A stretch of 64,000 bases of DNA from Paramacrobiotus metropolitanus. Lineage: Eukaryota > Tardigrada > Eutardigrada > Parachela > Macrobiotidae. Positions within the stretch are counted from its first letter, which is position 1; the number at the start of each line of letters is the position of its first letter. Under the pieces are notes generated by a model, which was not told the DNA's origin, did no database searches, and was given only the letters and a program-made list of their open reading frames with translations. Shown here one piece after another: positions 1-13,570 of the stretch. Both the position numbers and the translations under genes were made by a program. The stretch spans positions 124,001-188,000 of the forward strand of contig NW_026570222.1 in NCBI RefSeq assembly GCF_019649055.1, written 5' to 3'.

Positions 1-317
1 CGCAACATATCGCATCATTAGATGGCCTCGTATGACGGCAACCCTATTTGCTACTCTCTCTTATTGGCATGAATTTCCATTTTTTTGGGATAAAATGGCG
101 AAATTGGCACGATAGATCAATGGTGCTGCAACGGCACAGTTGTGATTATTTTATGAAGCTACTCAGGACATGCTTCGATTGATCATTATGTCAAGTGCGA
201 GCATTTTTATCCACTTCGTGAACAGCTGCTGTATTTGTTTAAAGTGCCGTGCAAGCGATAATGTGTCTGCAACATTGATTGATTGACGTTTTGATTTTTT
301 CTTCCTCTCGTTTTTAG

Positions 318-3300
318 TGCGAACTTCGCAGGACAGCATGTGAACACCGCAGATTCATTGTTGTTGCCGCTCCTCATCCGTGCGGTATGTACACTTGAAG
401 GGTCGTCTTAATTGTCGCCCCGCCTGAAGCTAACAATAAAACTGAAAAACAATGCTACATCATCGTCAATAAGGTCACGTTCGTACGTCTTCGTCAGAAA
501 AACAGTAACAGTAGAAAAAGGTGATTAGGTTTACCGTATACAGGAAAATTTGTGCCTCTGAGGTTGAAAATTCTGTAAAATTATTTACTAAACTTTTTTC
601 TTAACCATGCACGATTCCAGCACAGCTGATTATCAATATTAATAACAAGGCAAGCATACCGTGCGTAATTGTACATTTCATAACTGATAAGTGATAGCTT
701 GCTAAAAAGTTTAGGCTAAATGTGTCAAATAGTCCGGGATCAGATCAAGTGATGATGGTAATGATCCTGACACACAGGCTAATAGTTTTTAAGCTGCGTC
801 CTTGTTGATACTTATCAGCCAACGCTGTCGGTTTTCGCAGAATCGCTACCGACAAACGCCATATCCGCCTCAACTGATTATGAGCCCGACGGTGGCGACG
901 ATTGGGAAGACGCCGGTTCCGGCCAAGGATCAACAGATGCCGCGGTGGTCAGAGTGGCGTGCGAGGAAAAGATATGTTTGCCACTGGGCGGACACTGTTT
1001 ACCCGCCAATGATGATGGCATGCATTGTGTGTGCCAATTTAATTGCTCATTGACGACGGGACGAGCCGTTTGCGGGATAAACAGTCATGAACCGCACAGC
1101 AGCAAGAGATTATTCACAAATGAGTGCCTTCTCAAAGAGCATGCTTGTCAACAGGGACAGCAGATTTCTTCCCGTCCGGCAGCTGAATGCGAAGGTTAAC
1201 TCTTGGGATAATTGTCTGGTCACGTAATAGGCGATGCTTGAATAGCTGTCTGACTGTCCGCAATCCCTCGATTACAGATGTTGATATATTGCCGTGCTAC
1301 GGAGCAGAACCGCTGCGGAATAATATCACGCACCAAGTCCTCCACTGCGGTGAGAGGACCAAAAATGACGAGTAAGTATTCATTCCCACTTTGACATGTG
1401 CGCTCTTTCTGGAACGGAAAAAATTGCAAACTTTCGTTTCTTCACACTCAATTGAGAGCATGTTAATGTGCCCTTTTCCAGCCCAGCAGAAAAGCAAAAA
1501 TATAAAAAAAACGGAAGTCAGTTGGTTTATATGTTTACCCTAAGCGAACATAAGTAGCTATTGCGAGTTATAGGCAGTTATAATTAGCACTTAATACCGG
1601 TTTTATCTTTAGTGGGCATTTAATTATCGTCACAGGATCAGTTATGATGCTCGAAACACGTTTCTTCAAAATATTTAGTTTGGTCTAATTTTTGTGTACA
1701 CGACGCATACATATTTTTGCTGCTTGCTAGTACTTATTTGCAACAATAGTTTGCACGTGCATTAACCGATAAAAATTTTTGTGGGCAACCAAATTATGTA
1801 ATTATTACGGAATTACGGAAATAGTTGAAATTGAATACTTCTATAGTAAAGAACGTGCACGACAATATTTGCAGTAGTATAACATATTGCGTATCATAAA
1901 CCTATGCAAACACGACTCCAAATGACTTTGTGAATCGCGCCCGTGAATTGAATCGACAGGGCCAATCAATAATCGCAACTGAATGACTTATGGTAATTTT
2001 AATGGGAATTTTTTATCGCTTTAAATAATGGTATAGTTACATATAAGCCATGCGCAATACATGAGCAGAATGTCATCACTGTTTGTTATTTCCTGTAAAC
2101 ACAATTTTTATTCTTGTGAACAGAAAATGCCCAGTTGGCAGTTACTGTCATCAGTCCATATCGGGAGGATTTGCCCAATGCTGTCCGGAAGGTTTGTTCG
2201 ATTATTATTAGATGTGCTGTCAAATCCAATAACCGACAGCTAATCCAGTTAGCTTAATGACTTTAAGTTGCCCAGTATCTCTGTGTGTCGATTTTCCCGC
2301 GATATTGCAGAGAAATCCCGGAAAAGTGCCTGCGCTCAAACCCAATACGGGTGCTGTCCCGATGGCTTTACACCGGCAAAAGGTCGTCACAATCAAGGCT
2401 GTCAAACGGCTCCATCAGCATCTGTGACGAACGGTATGCGTTTTCTCACCAATCAACAGTATATAAACAATTGAGGGCGTTAACTGGAGATGGTAATTAC
2501 AGAAGCCTGTCGATGCAATAAGTTGGGAGCCGTGTCGGCGCAGTGCGATGATGAGACGAAGCAGTGCAAGTGTAAACTGGGAGTGGGCGGTGCCCGATGT
2601 GACCGGTATATGGGTGCTGCACGTTGCTGCTGCAATTGCATTAAATTTTCATGGAGAGAAAATGGCAATCTTCAATCTTCTTCCTTTGATTTTCTATAGC
2701 TGTCAGAGGGGATTCTGGGGACTGCACCGAGCTGTTTCCGTTTCCAAAGGCTGCATGCGTAAGTGACGACCGCTTCATCTGGCGTTTCTCAAGAAGCTTT
2801 TATCGGCATGAGTTGGCGTTATGCAATACGCATCTCATCTTGCAGCGTGCGCTTGCTCCAATTTCGGATCGGTCCGGCCCGATTGCGAACAAATGACCGG
2901 ACGCTGTCTGTGTAAGCCAGGTGTTCTCGGGATCAAATGCGACAGATGTCCGGACAACATGGTAGTGTTTTCTTAACATCAGCCAAAAAAACTAATAAAA
3001 GGACGTGAGGGCAATATTCATCTTCCACGCAGGCCAGTCCAGTCTTCCAGTAAACCGAAGTATTTTGTAATTTTTATCACCATTTTATGATCGCACGGAT
3101 GTAATAGCTTAACCCTCTAGAGGGCAACCGCTGCAAAAGACTTAGCGCAAAACAGAAAATTGTTCCAAAAATTGTACAGAAAGGAGCTGAAAAATATGTT
3201 ACCTAGGTTGATTAATTTTTTACCAGCTTCTGTTCCAGTTGCAGCTCGCTTTTAATGGGCATTTTTTAATAAGGAATTCGGTTAATAAGTTGAACTTGTA

Positions 3301-6300
3301 ACGACTCATTCTTTTCTTAGCTGTTAGTCGCAGTGGCTGCAACATACGCATATGTAGAATGTACATCGTGGGATTAATGAAAACTGTCCATGAAAGTATT
3401 GCATCCTGAGTTTAAATTTGGACATGGAAACTCTGGGCGGCCCAGTGAAACTAGGTTTCCTTCCGGCAGTCCATTAATGTCGATCACAAGTAATTAGGCT
3501 GTTCACTGCACACACTGACCTTTTCCATTCAAAGCATGAAAGCGATCTGTTTCCAGCTCACAAAATGTGTCAAGTTTCTCTGATTTTAACGTAATTTTTA
3601 CAGGAAGTCTATTCTGAATGGGCTATAGTGCAACTAATTATTCATTTTCTGTATGCAGATTCTACAGCCAGCAGGGTGTGTTTCCGGTAAGTGAGACTGA
3701 TCGATGGGACTGCCTCGTCGTAAGCACAGCATACGGCAATTGTGCATATTATTTTCAGCCGATTCCTACCCGGTACAACCGTCGTCCTGCGGCGAGCTGC
3801 TTTGTCATTTGGGCGCAATTTGTGTCCAGAGAAATGGCCACGTTGAATGTACGCAAAGTGCACACTACATAGTTCATAGCAACTTTTGATAAATGGTTAT
3901 AAGTAGGACATATAATGCAGTAGTCAGTCGCGCTTTGCAGGCGTCTGTAATATGACTTGCAAGGAAAATGATGTATCGCCGTCCGTTTGTGGATCGGACG
4001 GAAGGACGTATTCCAGTGTGTGTCAGTTACGGATCCATGCTTGTCAACTCCAGAAAGATGTTACCATCGTTTCCTGGGGTTCTTGTGGAGAAGGCAAGTA
4101 ATGCATCTCCCATCTGGATCTGACACGTAATAAATGCAGATCTTGAACTTTCTCCTTAAGGTCAACTGCCCGCTATTGCAACGATTTAAACTCCAGTTTC
4201 CTGTACTGCCATTAAACTGCGAGTCTCGAAATAACTTTAGTATACATGCGCTTTGTAAATATACATTCTTGCCAGGCGTAAATATTCCAGTTTTTTGTTA
4301 ACAACATCTGCTTTTTTGAAATTGTGTTTACATTAAATAGAAGTCCCTGGAGTGACTGGAATGCACTAAGAACAAAAAACTGTTTTGGAAATGTTTAGCA
4401 TGGTTAACCTTTAAGTAGTCCGCTTTTTGTGCGCCAAATTAAAATCTTTGATAGTTTTTTCAGTAAAAGCTCACTCGGCCGTAATAACAGCAATTTGATT
4501 ACCACGGTTGTCTTGCATACGCAGTCAATCGTGCACAGTGGGAACGTGCAACTTGATCTGTGATCCTGCAACTTCTCATTTCAGAATTCAATTTATTCCA
4601 TTACGCATGAAATGTACGATATTTGATTTCCTCGTCACAAACACGTTCTTGCCAAATAATTTTTCCCCAGCATGCAACTGACCTATTTATTTCCCAATTA
4701 GTTTTGCAAATTCCCTGTCTAACATTGGTGACCGTGTACTGAGTAGCCCATCTTGTAAGTACTGTGATGCTGTGCATTTTGTAGCTGCGGGACCAGCTGC
4801 TGCAGTGGCCACCGCGTCATCCCACTTTGTGACCTTAACACCGCTGGCCGTCACACTCCAGGCGGATCACGATATTAAGGATATTTACAAGAGCAATGAC
4901 TTGTTCCATGATACGGACAGCAAAGCGCAATCATTTCAAAAATTGACAACCTTCGGTAAGAATTCATACAGATCGATGAAGCGATAAATTATATTCGGCG
5001 GGGCCAGTATTCTGGAAAGGGAAAAATTACTTCCCTATATAAGTACTGCGATACTGTGATTTTCTCGTTCGCAGCATGTTGACTGTATCAATTTCCATTA
5101 ATCCGCTTACGAAATCCCCACGAAAAAAATCGTTTTATCGTCTCAGCCGAAGTAGCATGTAGTCATAATTCCATTTTTACGCACTAGGTTATCTTGGGCA
5201 CTCCTGCGACCGGGACTCAGATTGCACTGTAAAGCACAGCGCCTGTCCGAGAGGCAAATGCACTTGCATCGATGGATTTGAGCCGCTTATGGACCAGCAG
5301 CAATGTCAAAGTACGCTAATCTGAATTATTGATCAGGCTGGAAAAATACACCAGTCAAAGTTTGTTGTTCTGATTTGTGTAGAGTTAAAGAAGTCCGCTT
5401 TTCCCAAAGACGCGGCGTGTGGGAAAAAACCTTGTGAAAACGCAGGGACATGTGTAAAGAGTGCAAAAACTGGCCAAGCAAGTTGTGCTTGCGCACCGGG
5501 ATTTCAGGGAAAATTTTGCGAAGAAGGTGTGAAACAGATTACGGAAGTTGATGATACCGTTGCAGCTTGTAGTTAGTTTAAATTCGCTGTTTGTAACATA
5601 AAATGTATAAACATAAATACTGTTTTTCCATAAAAGTTAACAAAAAAAATGCTAGCTAAATTTTAGTTTAAAAAAAACCTATAAAAAAGCTGCCGTTTTC
5701 GATATAAATGTACAAAGCGGTGTGCAAGAAACCTTGTTATGCTATATTTTATGAACATACTTGATTACCAATAACGCATTTTTATTTACAGCGACATTAA
5801 CAACAATCCCATCTTTTGGCGGGAAGTCATTTTTTGAACTGAGGTGCGCCGCATATTCCTGTTTTTGTTATTTTCATTGTGCAGTTATACTTTTTCTTTA
5901 AGGCCGATGAGTGGATACACGCAGCTAAATATTGAACTGGATTTTCAAGCACATGCATTAGATGGCATTATCCTGTACAACGGTCAGAAGTCGGATGGTG
6001 GTGGTGATTTTGTTTCCCTGTCACTCAATAATGGCTTCGTGGAGTTCCGGTAAAGTGATTCCCACACTTAATTTAATACTGTTGGCAAATATAATTCTCT
6101 TGCGACCTTTCGTTTGCATATTTACCCACATGTGTGCTTGTGGCAACATCACTGAGCTACATGCATCTTTATGTTTGCATGGATGCAGATACGACCTTGG
6201 AGATGGCCCGGCGCTAATACGCAGCACATCCCAAGTCGTCATCGATAAGCGCCATCGAATAACAGCTAAGAGGTTTAATCAAGACGGAATGCTACGCTTA

Positions 6301-9300
6301 GACGATAATCCCGAGGTTTTGGGCAAATGTCCTGGGAGTAGGAAGTTTCTGGATTTGGATGAGAGTCTCTTTATAGGATACATTCCTTACAGTAATCCAA
6401 CGTAAGGCAGCGCTCCCGTTGTAATAGTTGTTGTACGAGTGATATGCCAGCATCGACCTATACATACACCGACGTACAATAGCTAAAAATAAAAAAGATG
6501 AAAAATTTGGAAAAAAAATTGAAAGATTTAACATACAGTAACTGGAAAACTATTTTGATGCGTATTAGCTTACGCGATATGATAATGCTGTAGTATTATC
6601 TTTTGTTTATGCGTTTTCTACTAATTTTTTGACTGCAATATTCCCGAGTAACAACTGGCAAAAATTACGTTACGGCTCAAACAGTATACTCATTGACATT
6701 CTTTGCAGAGTTTTTGACAAAATCGGAACGAAAAGTGGTTTTGTTGGTTGCATCTATTCCGTTCGAACTGGCAAGAAATTCCTGGGATTAACAGATCCAG
6801 GATTTCAGGATACGATTGCTGCTTTTGAAATAGGTCGGTTCGAGCTCGTCTAACCCAGATGTTAACTTGCACAAGTATAACTGCTTCGAGTTGCAGGGGA
6901 ATGCGGCGTTAGCGCTTGTGTCAGTTCTCCATGTACGTAGTAAACCGTTTCTTGATTATCTTATGCCGATACCTAGTAAAATACGAAACTGTTCTAATTA
7001 AATAGGTAAAAACGGGGGCACATGTGAGGCAATATCCAAAGGTCATCAGTACACTTGCATCTGTCCTCATAATTTTACAGGTTTGCTGAATTTGTTCATT
7101 TTTGTGTAGCACCTTGTGTATGCCTCTCTTTCAAAACCAACTCTCTAATCGTGGCACACAATAGTAGAGGCGAATATTTATTGTTGACTAGGAGACCAAT
7201 GCGAAAAAGCGGCTTCGGTAACAGCGACAGACCAAGAATGCAAAAACTGCCAAACCAGCGCAGCCCTTGCACTAATGGACAGTGAAAAAATTGTACATGT
7301 TTGTCCAGGTAAAACAATCCACACATTTTATCGCGTAATATATACAGCGAAAACAAAATATGAAATACTAAATCAAATCTAATTTTCAAGCAGTAGCGTA
7401 TGGTTGTATGTAATCTCTGAAAATCGAGAAATAAACACTGCAGAAAAATAAAATTCTAATAATAGCTCTACCATCGGTAATAACGCATATGAGCATTAAA
7501 TACATATTTTTTTCCAGATCATTTATGATCCTACAGAAATTTAGATAAGACCGATTAACCCTGCTCTACGAGTACACAATTTTTTAGTCGTGAACATTTG
7601 TTTTCGGTATTGTACTCGCTTGTACTCCATATTTATGTACATAATGGCTACTGTCACTGACAGAGTTATCTAATGGGTTCTGACTTAACTGTTTTGCAGA
7701 TGGATCTCACGCTCTGAATTGTGACCCGAGTAAGAAAACTGTCGACATTCGCCAAATAGTTCTTATGTAAAATTTACTGAGCGTGTTCTTGACTGGTGAC
7801 CTATTCCAGAATCATCCCGAGCGCCTTTTGTTGCCGATTTTTATGGACCCTCGTACATTCAGTTGCCTCGAATCACTGATGCTAATCCTTTTTTAAACAT
7901 CGAAATCTGGTTTAATACGCGCTCAGAAAGTGGTTTGCTCATGTACGCCGCAAGGCTGCTCACTGGTGATGGCGATTTCGTTGCGGTCAATCTGCGCCAG
8001 ACCAGGCTGGAATTCCTCTTCGATCTGGGCGATGGGATCGTAAACATAACGTACGGTTCTTGCGGGTGGACTATCCACTAGTCTGCAATATTTTACCTTT
8101 ATTTTTTAAACATTTAGATACCCGGAAATTGTCATTTTGAACGAATGGCACACGACCAAAATTTTTCGTCACGGAAAACGTGCTTCCCTTCAGCTGGACA
8201 ATGGAGCAATAGTCAGTGCCGAATCTCAGGTAAAAATGTTTCAACCAAATGTTTCAATGTAAGAATGTTTCACGGATTATTAGTAGTTATGCTTAATTGC
8301 CGTACATTATTGGTTAACTTTCCGTGCAGGGCTCTCTTGCGGAATTAAACCTTGAAATGGGAACCTTTATCGGCGGAGTGAAAAACTTTTTCCAAACTGC
8401 GCGTTCTGCCAAGTTGGATTCTTACTTCGATGGAGCGGTGCAGATGGTCAATATTAATGGACGCCAGTGGGATGACCTTTCGCAGGAAGCAGCGGAAATG
8501 AACAATGTCAAACCATTCAGCGGTCCGCCATGTCACGAAAAAGAAGAAAAATGTCTAAATGGTGGATTGTGTATTCCGAGATTGTCCACATTCAAATGCA
8601 AGTGCCAGCCAATGTTTGGGGGTGAGCGGTGCGAGAAAGGTGGGTCAGAATGCGTATCTTTCACTGAAGTTACTGATATATTTGTCAGGAAACTGGCTTG
8701 TGAGGATACTACTTAATGTGTATACTATTGTGCGTTTGAACGTTGCATCCAAACTTCAAAGAACATCACAGCTCAGTTTTTAAATTTCAGCTCTGGCTGC
8801 GGATTTTTCCAAAACTTTATTGCAAAAGGCCGTTCGGTTTGACGGACATACGTTTTTGGAATATCCAAATTTAGTCACAAAAAGGTAAAATGCCACAAGA
8901 AGCACCGAGAAATATTCTACTGATCCAATTTAATCAAAACAAATATACTACAGTAGAATGATTGTCATGCTAGAATAACTTAATTTTGTAATTCGAAAAC
9001 GTTAAGCACGCTGCATTACAGCTTGGACAATCAGGAACGAAATTCTTTCAAGTTCCGTGTGAAAACAACTTCACCAAATGGACTAATTGTTTGGCAAAGC
9101 AAAGGAAAAAGCATCCGGGGTGATTTTATTGCCATTGCAATTGTGAAAGGATATGTTCAGTTCAGTTACGATTTGGGAAAAGAACAGGAGTTTTTTGCAA
9201 TTACGTCTGTGATACTTGTAAATGATGGAAAATGGCATACTGTTGCGGCTGAAAGGTACGTATACACCGAGCAATAGTGCATCGTGACAGTTAACTGTAA

Positions 9301-9990
9301 CATTTCTGCTTTGCTTGAAAATACGAGTATAACAAATATAAGATCATAAAAAATATAAGATAATCCAGAAGGATAACTAGAATAAACTTAAAAATATAAC
9401 TAGAATAAATCTTGCAACAACTCCAAAATAACATTTGCCTTCAGCTAAGAAAGCTTCGCATATGATGCCCGGAACCCTGTAAAAATAAAATCTGACTTTT
9501 GCGTTAGTTCACAAAAAACATAGTAAACACCCCTTTCAGAATCAAAAGATGGGGCAGCCTTCAAGTCGACGACGAAACTGCACGGACAAAAACTTCCAGT
9601 CCGGGAGCAACTGCGCTAAATACGAACGGAAACATCTACATTGGTAAGCTGTACTGTACCTCGTTCAATATCGTATTTTAATCATATAACAACAACTCTT
9701 AACCACAACGGCTATTACTGCGCACTCTTTTATCGTACACTGATAACGATAAAGCAAAATTTAATTGTATGTACAGCACAATTCGTTTATTCATCGCACA
9801 AACGCTTGGTATACTATTTGTGACCTGAACTAAACCGTTTCCGGTTGCAGGGGGATCCACGGATCTACACCAAGAAATCCCCGCATCATACCACCACGGA
9901 TTCGAAGGATGTCTTGAACATTTTTACATCGAAAATCAACAGCTTTCGTTGTTTTCAAACTCTTCTAATGGACTAAAAGCCTGCTCATGA
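318..9990 (+). CDS. AGRN: Agrin, C-terminal 1236 residues (5' end beyond window)
   Basis: Agrin is a secreted basement-membrane heparan-sulfate proteoglycan that organises synapses. Exons by splice signals and phase: 318-384, 841-1194, 1278-1371, 2124-2191, 2311-2433, 2503-2605, 2700-2758, 2846-2961, 3659-3686, 3759-3846, 3941-4093, 4785-4955, 5188-5310, 5393-5526, 5792-5843, 5903-6049, 6189-6401, 6709-6833, 6897-6932, 7006-7080, 7192-7308, 7700-7729, 7810-8050, 8118-8229, 8330-8639, 8791-8884, 9022-9255, 9540-9643, 9851-9990 (stop TGA). The lengths sum to 3711, in frame throughout. Domain order over visible residues: Kazal C-half (1-22), acidic linker, Kazal (~58-140), Cys-rich link ending in a YGCCPDG motif (~172-235), two laminin-EGF modules (~236-337), Kazal with VCGSDGRTY (~367-417), linker, EB-like Cys module (~475-515), EGF, LamG1 (~561-740), EGF, Cys-rich link, LamG2 (~826-1000), EGF, LamG3 (~1047-1236). 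This order is diagnostic of agrin rather than perlecan. No SEA domain is evident. The intron after 4093 starts with GC. Confidence 0.93.
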
Positions 9991-10674
9991 TTTGTTTCGA
10001 TAAACGCCAAACCAGATATAGAACTGTTCGGAACTTCCGATGACCCGATACACTCTTCCTAAGCCACTGCCGCGCTGTCCCAATCCAAGGATGCCTATGC
10101 CAAATATTTTTTTATTGTTTTGTTTTCTATTTGCGATAGATTATCGCGGTATGCCACTTGCATTCATATTACGAGAATAATTCTTGGAGAAAACGCACGA
10201 CTGTTGTACGAAGTTAAGGCAAAAATAACATGCGAAGTACCGCAGTTATTCCAAGTGACTGTCAATGAATGCGAAAAATTCTTCGAAATCTAAGCCATCT
10301 TTTATTCACGAAAGCGGTCGGTGTATGCGCCAACAATTATTCCAATTTCCAACGTTTTTGATGAATAACAAACTGATAACGGGACAAACACGAAATTATG
10401 AATAGTAAAAACTCATTTTCAGATGCTGCAAGCCGCAAGTAAAATTTTACGCCATCTTAAGAGTTTTTTAACAACAGCTCTAATTCTGATATTGAGATCG
10501 ATCAATGAGCACCAACTAAAAAATGCCCAGTTTAAACGTTCCGCACAACAAATCGAATATAAACTTTAAAATACGGTACGAAAGTCTATACAGATAAAGA
10601 ACAACAAATCAAACACGGGAATACCGTAGCAAAAAAAAACCGGGTGGATCACTGGATGTGCTTAAGAACTGGAA

Positions 10675-12224
10675 TTATCGCCATGGTTTCAACATCAGAA
10701 AACTACAAGCAAACCACCTGTCAGAATAACAGTAGTGAAGTGTGCTGCGTGAATTTTTGTAAAATGTGAATCGTCTACATACATATGGTTTTGGAAAAAT
10801 GAAAGCTAATACGGCAATTTCGATCACAATACCTCACAAAACGACCTCGAATCAGCATAAGAAAGCATAATTTCACCATGTTCCACGACGCAGAACCATT
10901 ATAAATCATAAGGTTCAATGCATGTGCCACATGGGAGTGACAGTTGTCGCAACAAAGGTTGTGCTATAATAACATAGTTAATTAATTAATTAGCCAAAAC
11001 GGACATTCAATGTCCAGAATGATAAACCCAATACAACGTTAGTAAGTACTTACAATGCGGCCATTGTATTCCGTTGATGCTTCAGCGATGGCATGATCCC
11101 AGCCAGATACACCATTGACGGCTTTAAATGGATCGAGGCGCCAGTACCTACGGAAACGAATAAATATCGAGCGCATGCCACAAAAGGATGCTAATAAAAA
11201 ACTAAAACAAATCGGACGCAGAGCTAAAAAAACGGCAGAATAATTCTGCTGTTTACATACGCCACCACTAAAGTATGCAACAAATCACAAAACATTTTCA
11301 TCCAACTGCAGATAGAATGTAATCCAAAATATTCCAAATACGTAACTATTCCACTAACAGCATGTAATGCACATGTCGTAACGCCTATTTCCGGGAATTA
11401 TAAAAGCGGAAAATCTCTTAGATAATACAACCAATATTTAAGGAACAGAAACACACCATATACCGCAACAAACGTAAATGTACCGCAGATAAAACCAACA
11501 CGACACACCAAATAATCACAGGGATTCTAACTTTAAACTTTACTTCTACTTTTATAATTTACTTTACATTTATTATTGATGCGGTACTATGGTTAGCTTG
11601 AAGCTCGAAAACAAAATGATCAATAATGCTGGGACAACATCAACAGAACAAAATGTGTCACAGGCAAAAGTAATCATTATAAGTTGGCTTTATACCGCGT
11701 CGGTCGCCCGAAAGCCATATCATCCTCCTGCAGCCAAGGAAAGAAAATTCGAATCATCAGCATATTTCATATAATTTCATGGTTTCGTTTCATGGTTTAT
11801 CTGTTGCAGTGACAGTGAATGAAAAGCATTTGCGAGCAAGCGGAAACGCACTACCATACCGAAACAAAGTAGGGTCCAGCGAAATCCCGAATAACTCCAG
11901 TCGATGTGGCAATTCCCATGTGTCCGATGAATGGAAACAGCCACCTGTGATCCAAACAGTTCGCAAAACAGGAAAAGTCAAATAGAATTTTATGTGAGCC
12001 TCAGCAAAAGCGCTGTCGAACATGAAAATGTACGTGCACTCTGCTTGACGCATTAACTCACGTTAGCACAGGAATAGGAGTCTACAAAAACATTTCGAAA
12101 CATTACAAAAAATGTTATATCACTAATACTGTACACAGATAAGTTGGGAGCTTTGCGTTACCCAGACGATGCAGAACGGATAACGACTCTTTCCAAAGTC
12201 AATTTTTTCAGAGTGAAATTCCAT
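10675..12224 (-). CDS. TMEM222: TMEM222 (DUF778 membrane protein)
   Basis: Small multi-pass membrane protein of the TMEM222/RTE1-like family. Its molecular role is poorly defined, and plant relatives act at Golgi/ER membranes. No exon is long enough to stand out alone. Exons in transcript order: 12224-12162 (ATG), 12081-12062 (20 bases, encoding TPIPVL), 11944-11860, 11727-11696, 11147-11054, 10963-10833, 10717-10675 (stop TAA). The lengths sum to 468, giving 155 aa, with all phases agreeing. Family motifs seen: [26 protein letters not shown] followed by [25 protein letters not shown] with a later WDHAI; and the Cys/His cluster [19 protein letters not shown]. The C-terminus is shorter than in vertebrate members, and the last exon is the least certain part. 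The gene is convergent with agrin (685 bases apart) and divergent from TNPO3. Confidence 0.93.
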
Positions 12225-13570
12225 TTCCAACGATAAGAAGCAGTCCGAAAGATGATAGATTCGTGTGGAGTTACGAATTTCTACCAGGGTAGTGTTTAGA
12301 AAACGCCGTGGCTAATTCTGATGTCCTGATAGAACTGTATAAAACAACCACAAAATCGAATAACAAAACGAAGTATTAAGATTTATGTCATACTGTAGCA
12401 CAGAATACAGAACAACCACAAAACAGTTGCTCCCACGTTCTATGATTCAGCTGCTGAATCCAGCTTACCAAATAATAAAAAAAGCTTACAAAATGGCTGC
12501 TGTTCTAGTACTTCAATCCGCACTTGGCAGTCCTTGATTTTTCACAGCTTCGTCGACTCGGAAACCTCGTCCAAGTGGTTTGGTACTTGCAAAAGGATAA
12601 AATGTGCCGCAGCAAATAAGAAATAACACACCAGGCACTGGCTTCGCAAGTTCTTTGATAAGTGAATTCGTACGCCGAGTGACGATTTCGCAGATCGATA
12701 ATCAATAACTAGTCAGAATTGTGTCGCCCATATTATCCCGTTACATAATTCGATAAAACTTCAACAGTTCCAAAAGATCAAAAGCATGCCAGATTTGGAA
12801 AGTACAATTAAAAGTAAGTACATGATTACAGATTATCCGAGTTCAAATCAGGCAGCAAGCCGTCAATATTGTCTTTAAAGTAAAACAATTACGATTATGT
12901 AAATAATATTTCTTGAGACAATCAAATTATGAATTTATTTTATTGTTGAGTAAACCAAATCACTGTATTCAAAAATACTCCAGTAGGAGTTTTTAAATAA
13001 GTACTTACAGTACTGTAATATAATGAAAATATATATTGTTCTCCCGCTTGTGGTGGTGGGGCCTGATTGAGCCACCCGCAATCTTCACATTCTTCTGGGG
13101 TTGCAGTTACGTGTATATATTAACTCTGCAGGCTGCAGCCGTAGCTGTATGCCAGTGTATGGTTGGATACCCACTCGAAAGAATATCCAGATTTCTGCAT
13201 CCTTCAGTGTGTTTCTTCCTAGACCTGTTGGATGTTGTGTGCGGACATGCGTAAATTTTCAACTTCTACCAAATCATTTCTACTCTAGATAATTTGGGTT
13301 TCCCAGTTGTACTAATTTCCTAATAGGTATACCAGGTGTGAATTGTTGTAATCACCTTGCGAAGGGATTTTCCAGCTGAACCAATTCTGCAGTAACTGAG
13401 AACCAATTATTTTGTTGTGGGTGCCAGGGTGTTGCTCCATTGATCAGTATTTTCAAGAGACATCAGCAGAATCAACATAGTCCTGGGACGGTATCTCGCT
13501 CGTTGGCAGATCGTTTTCGTTGTTTTTTCACCCGCTATTAGTTTGGATGCAGCGCAGTCCGACCTTTATT
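12225..13570. other. Intergenic region between divergent TMEM222 and TNPO3
   Basis: About 1.35 kb between two start codons that point away from each other, so it should hold both promoters and 5' UTRs. I see no coding exon, no clear TATA element and no repeat. Short open frames (e.g. 13036-13254) lack splice signals or family motifs. Confidence 0.6.

Noticed and set aside
1-317. Possible additional agrin exon at the left edge
   Set aside because: A DG/YDGN-like string near 20-50 recalls a Kazal core, but it needs a frameshift and lacks a usable donor.
10140-10292. ~44-codon plus-strand open frame after agrin
   Set aside because: Agrin already ends with a complete LamG3 and stop at 9990; the frame has no motif and this length is common by chance.
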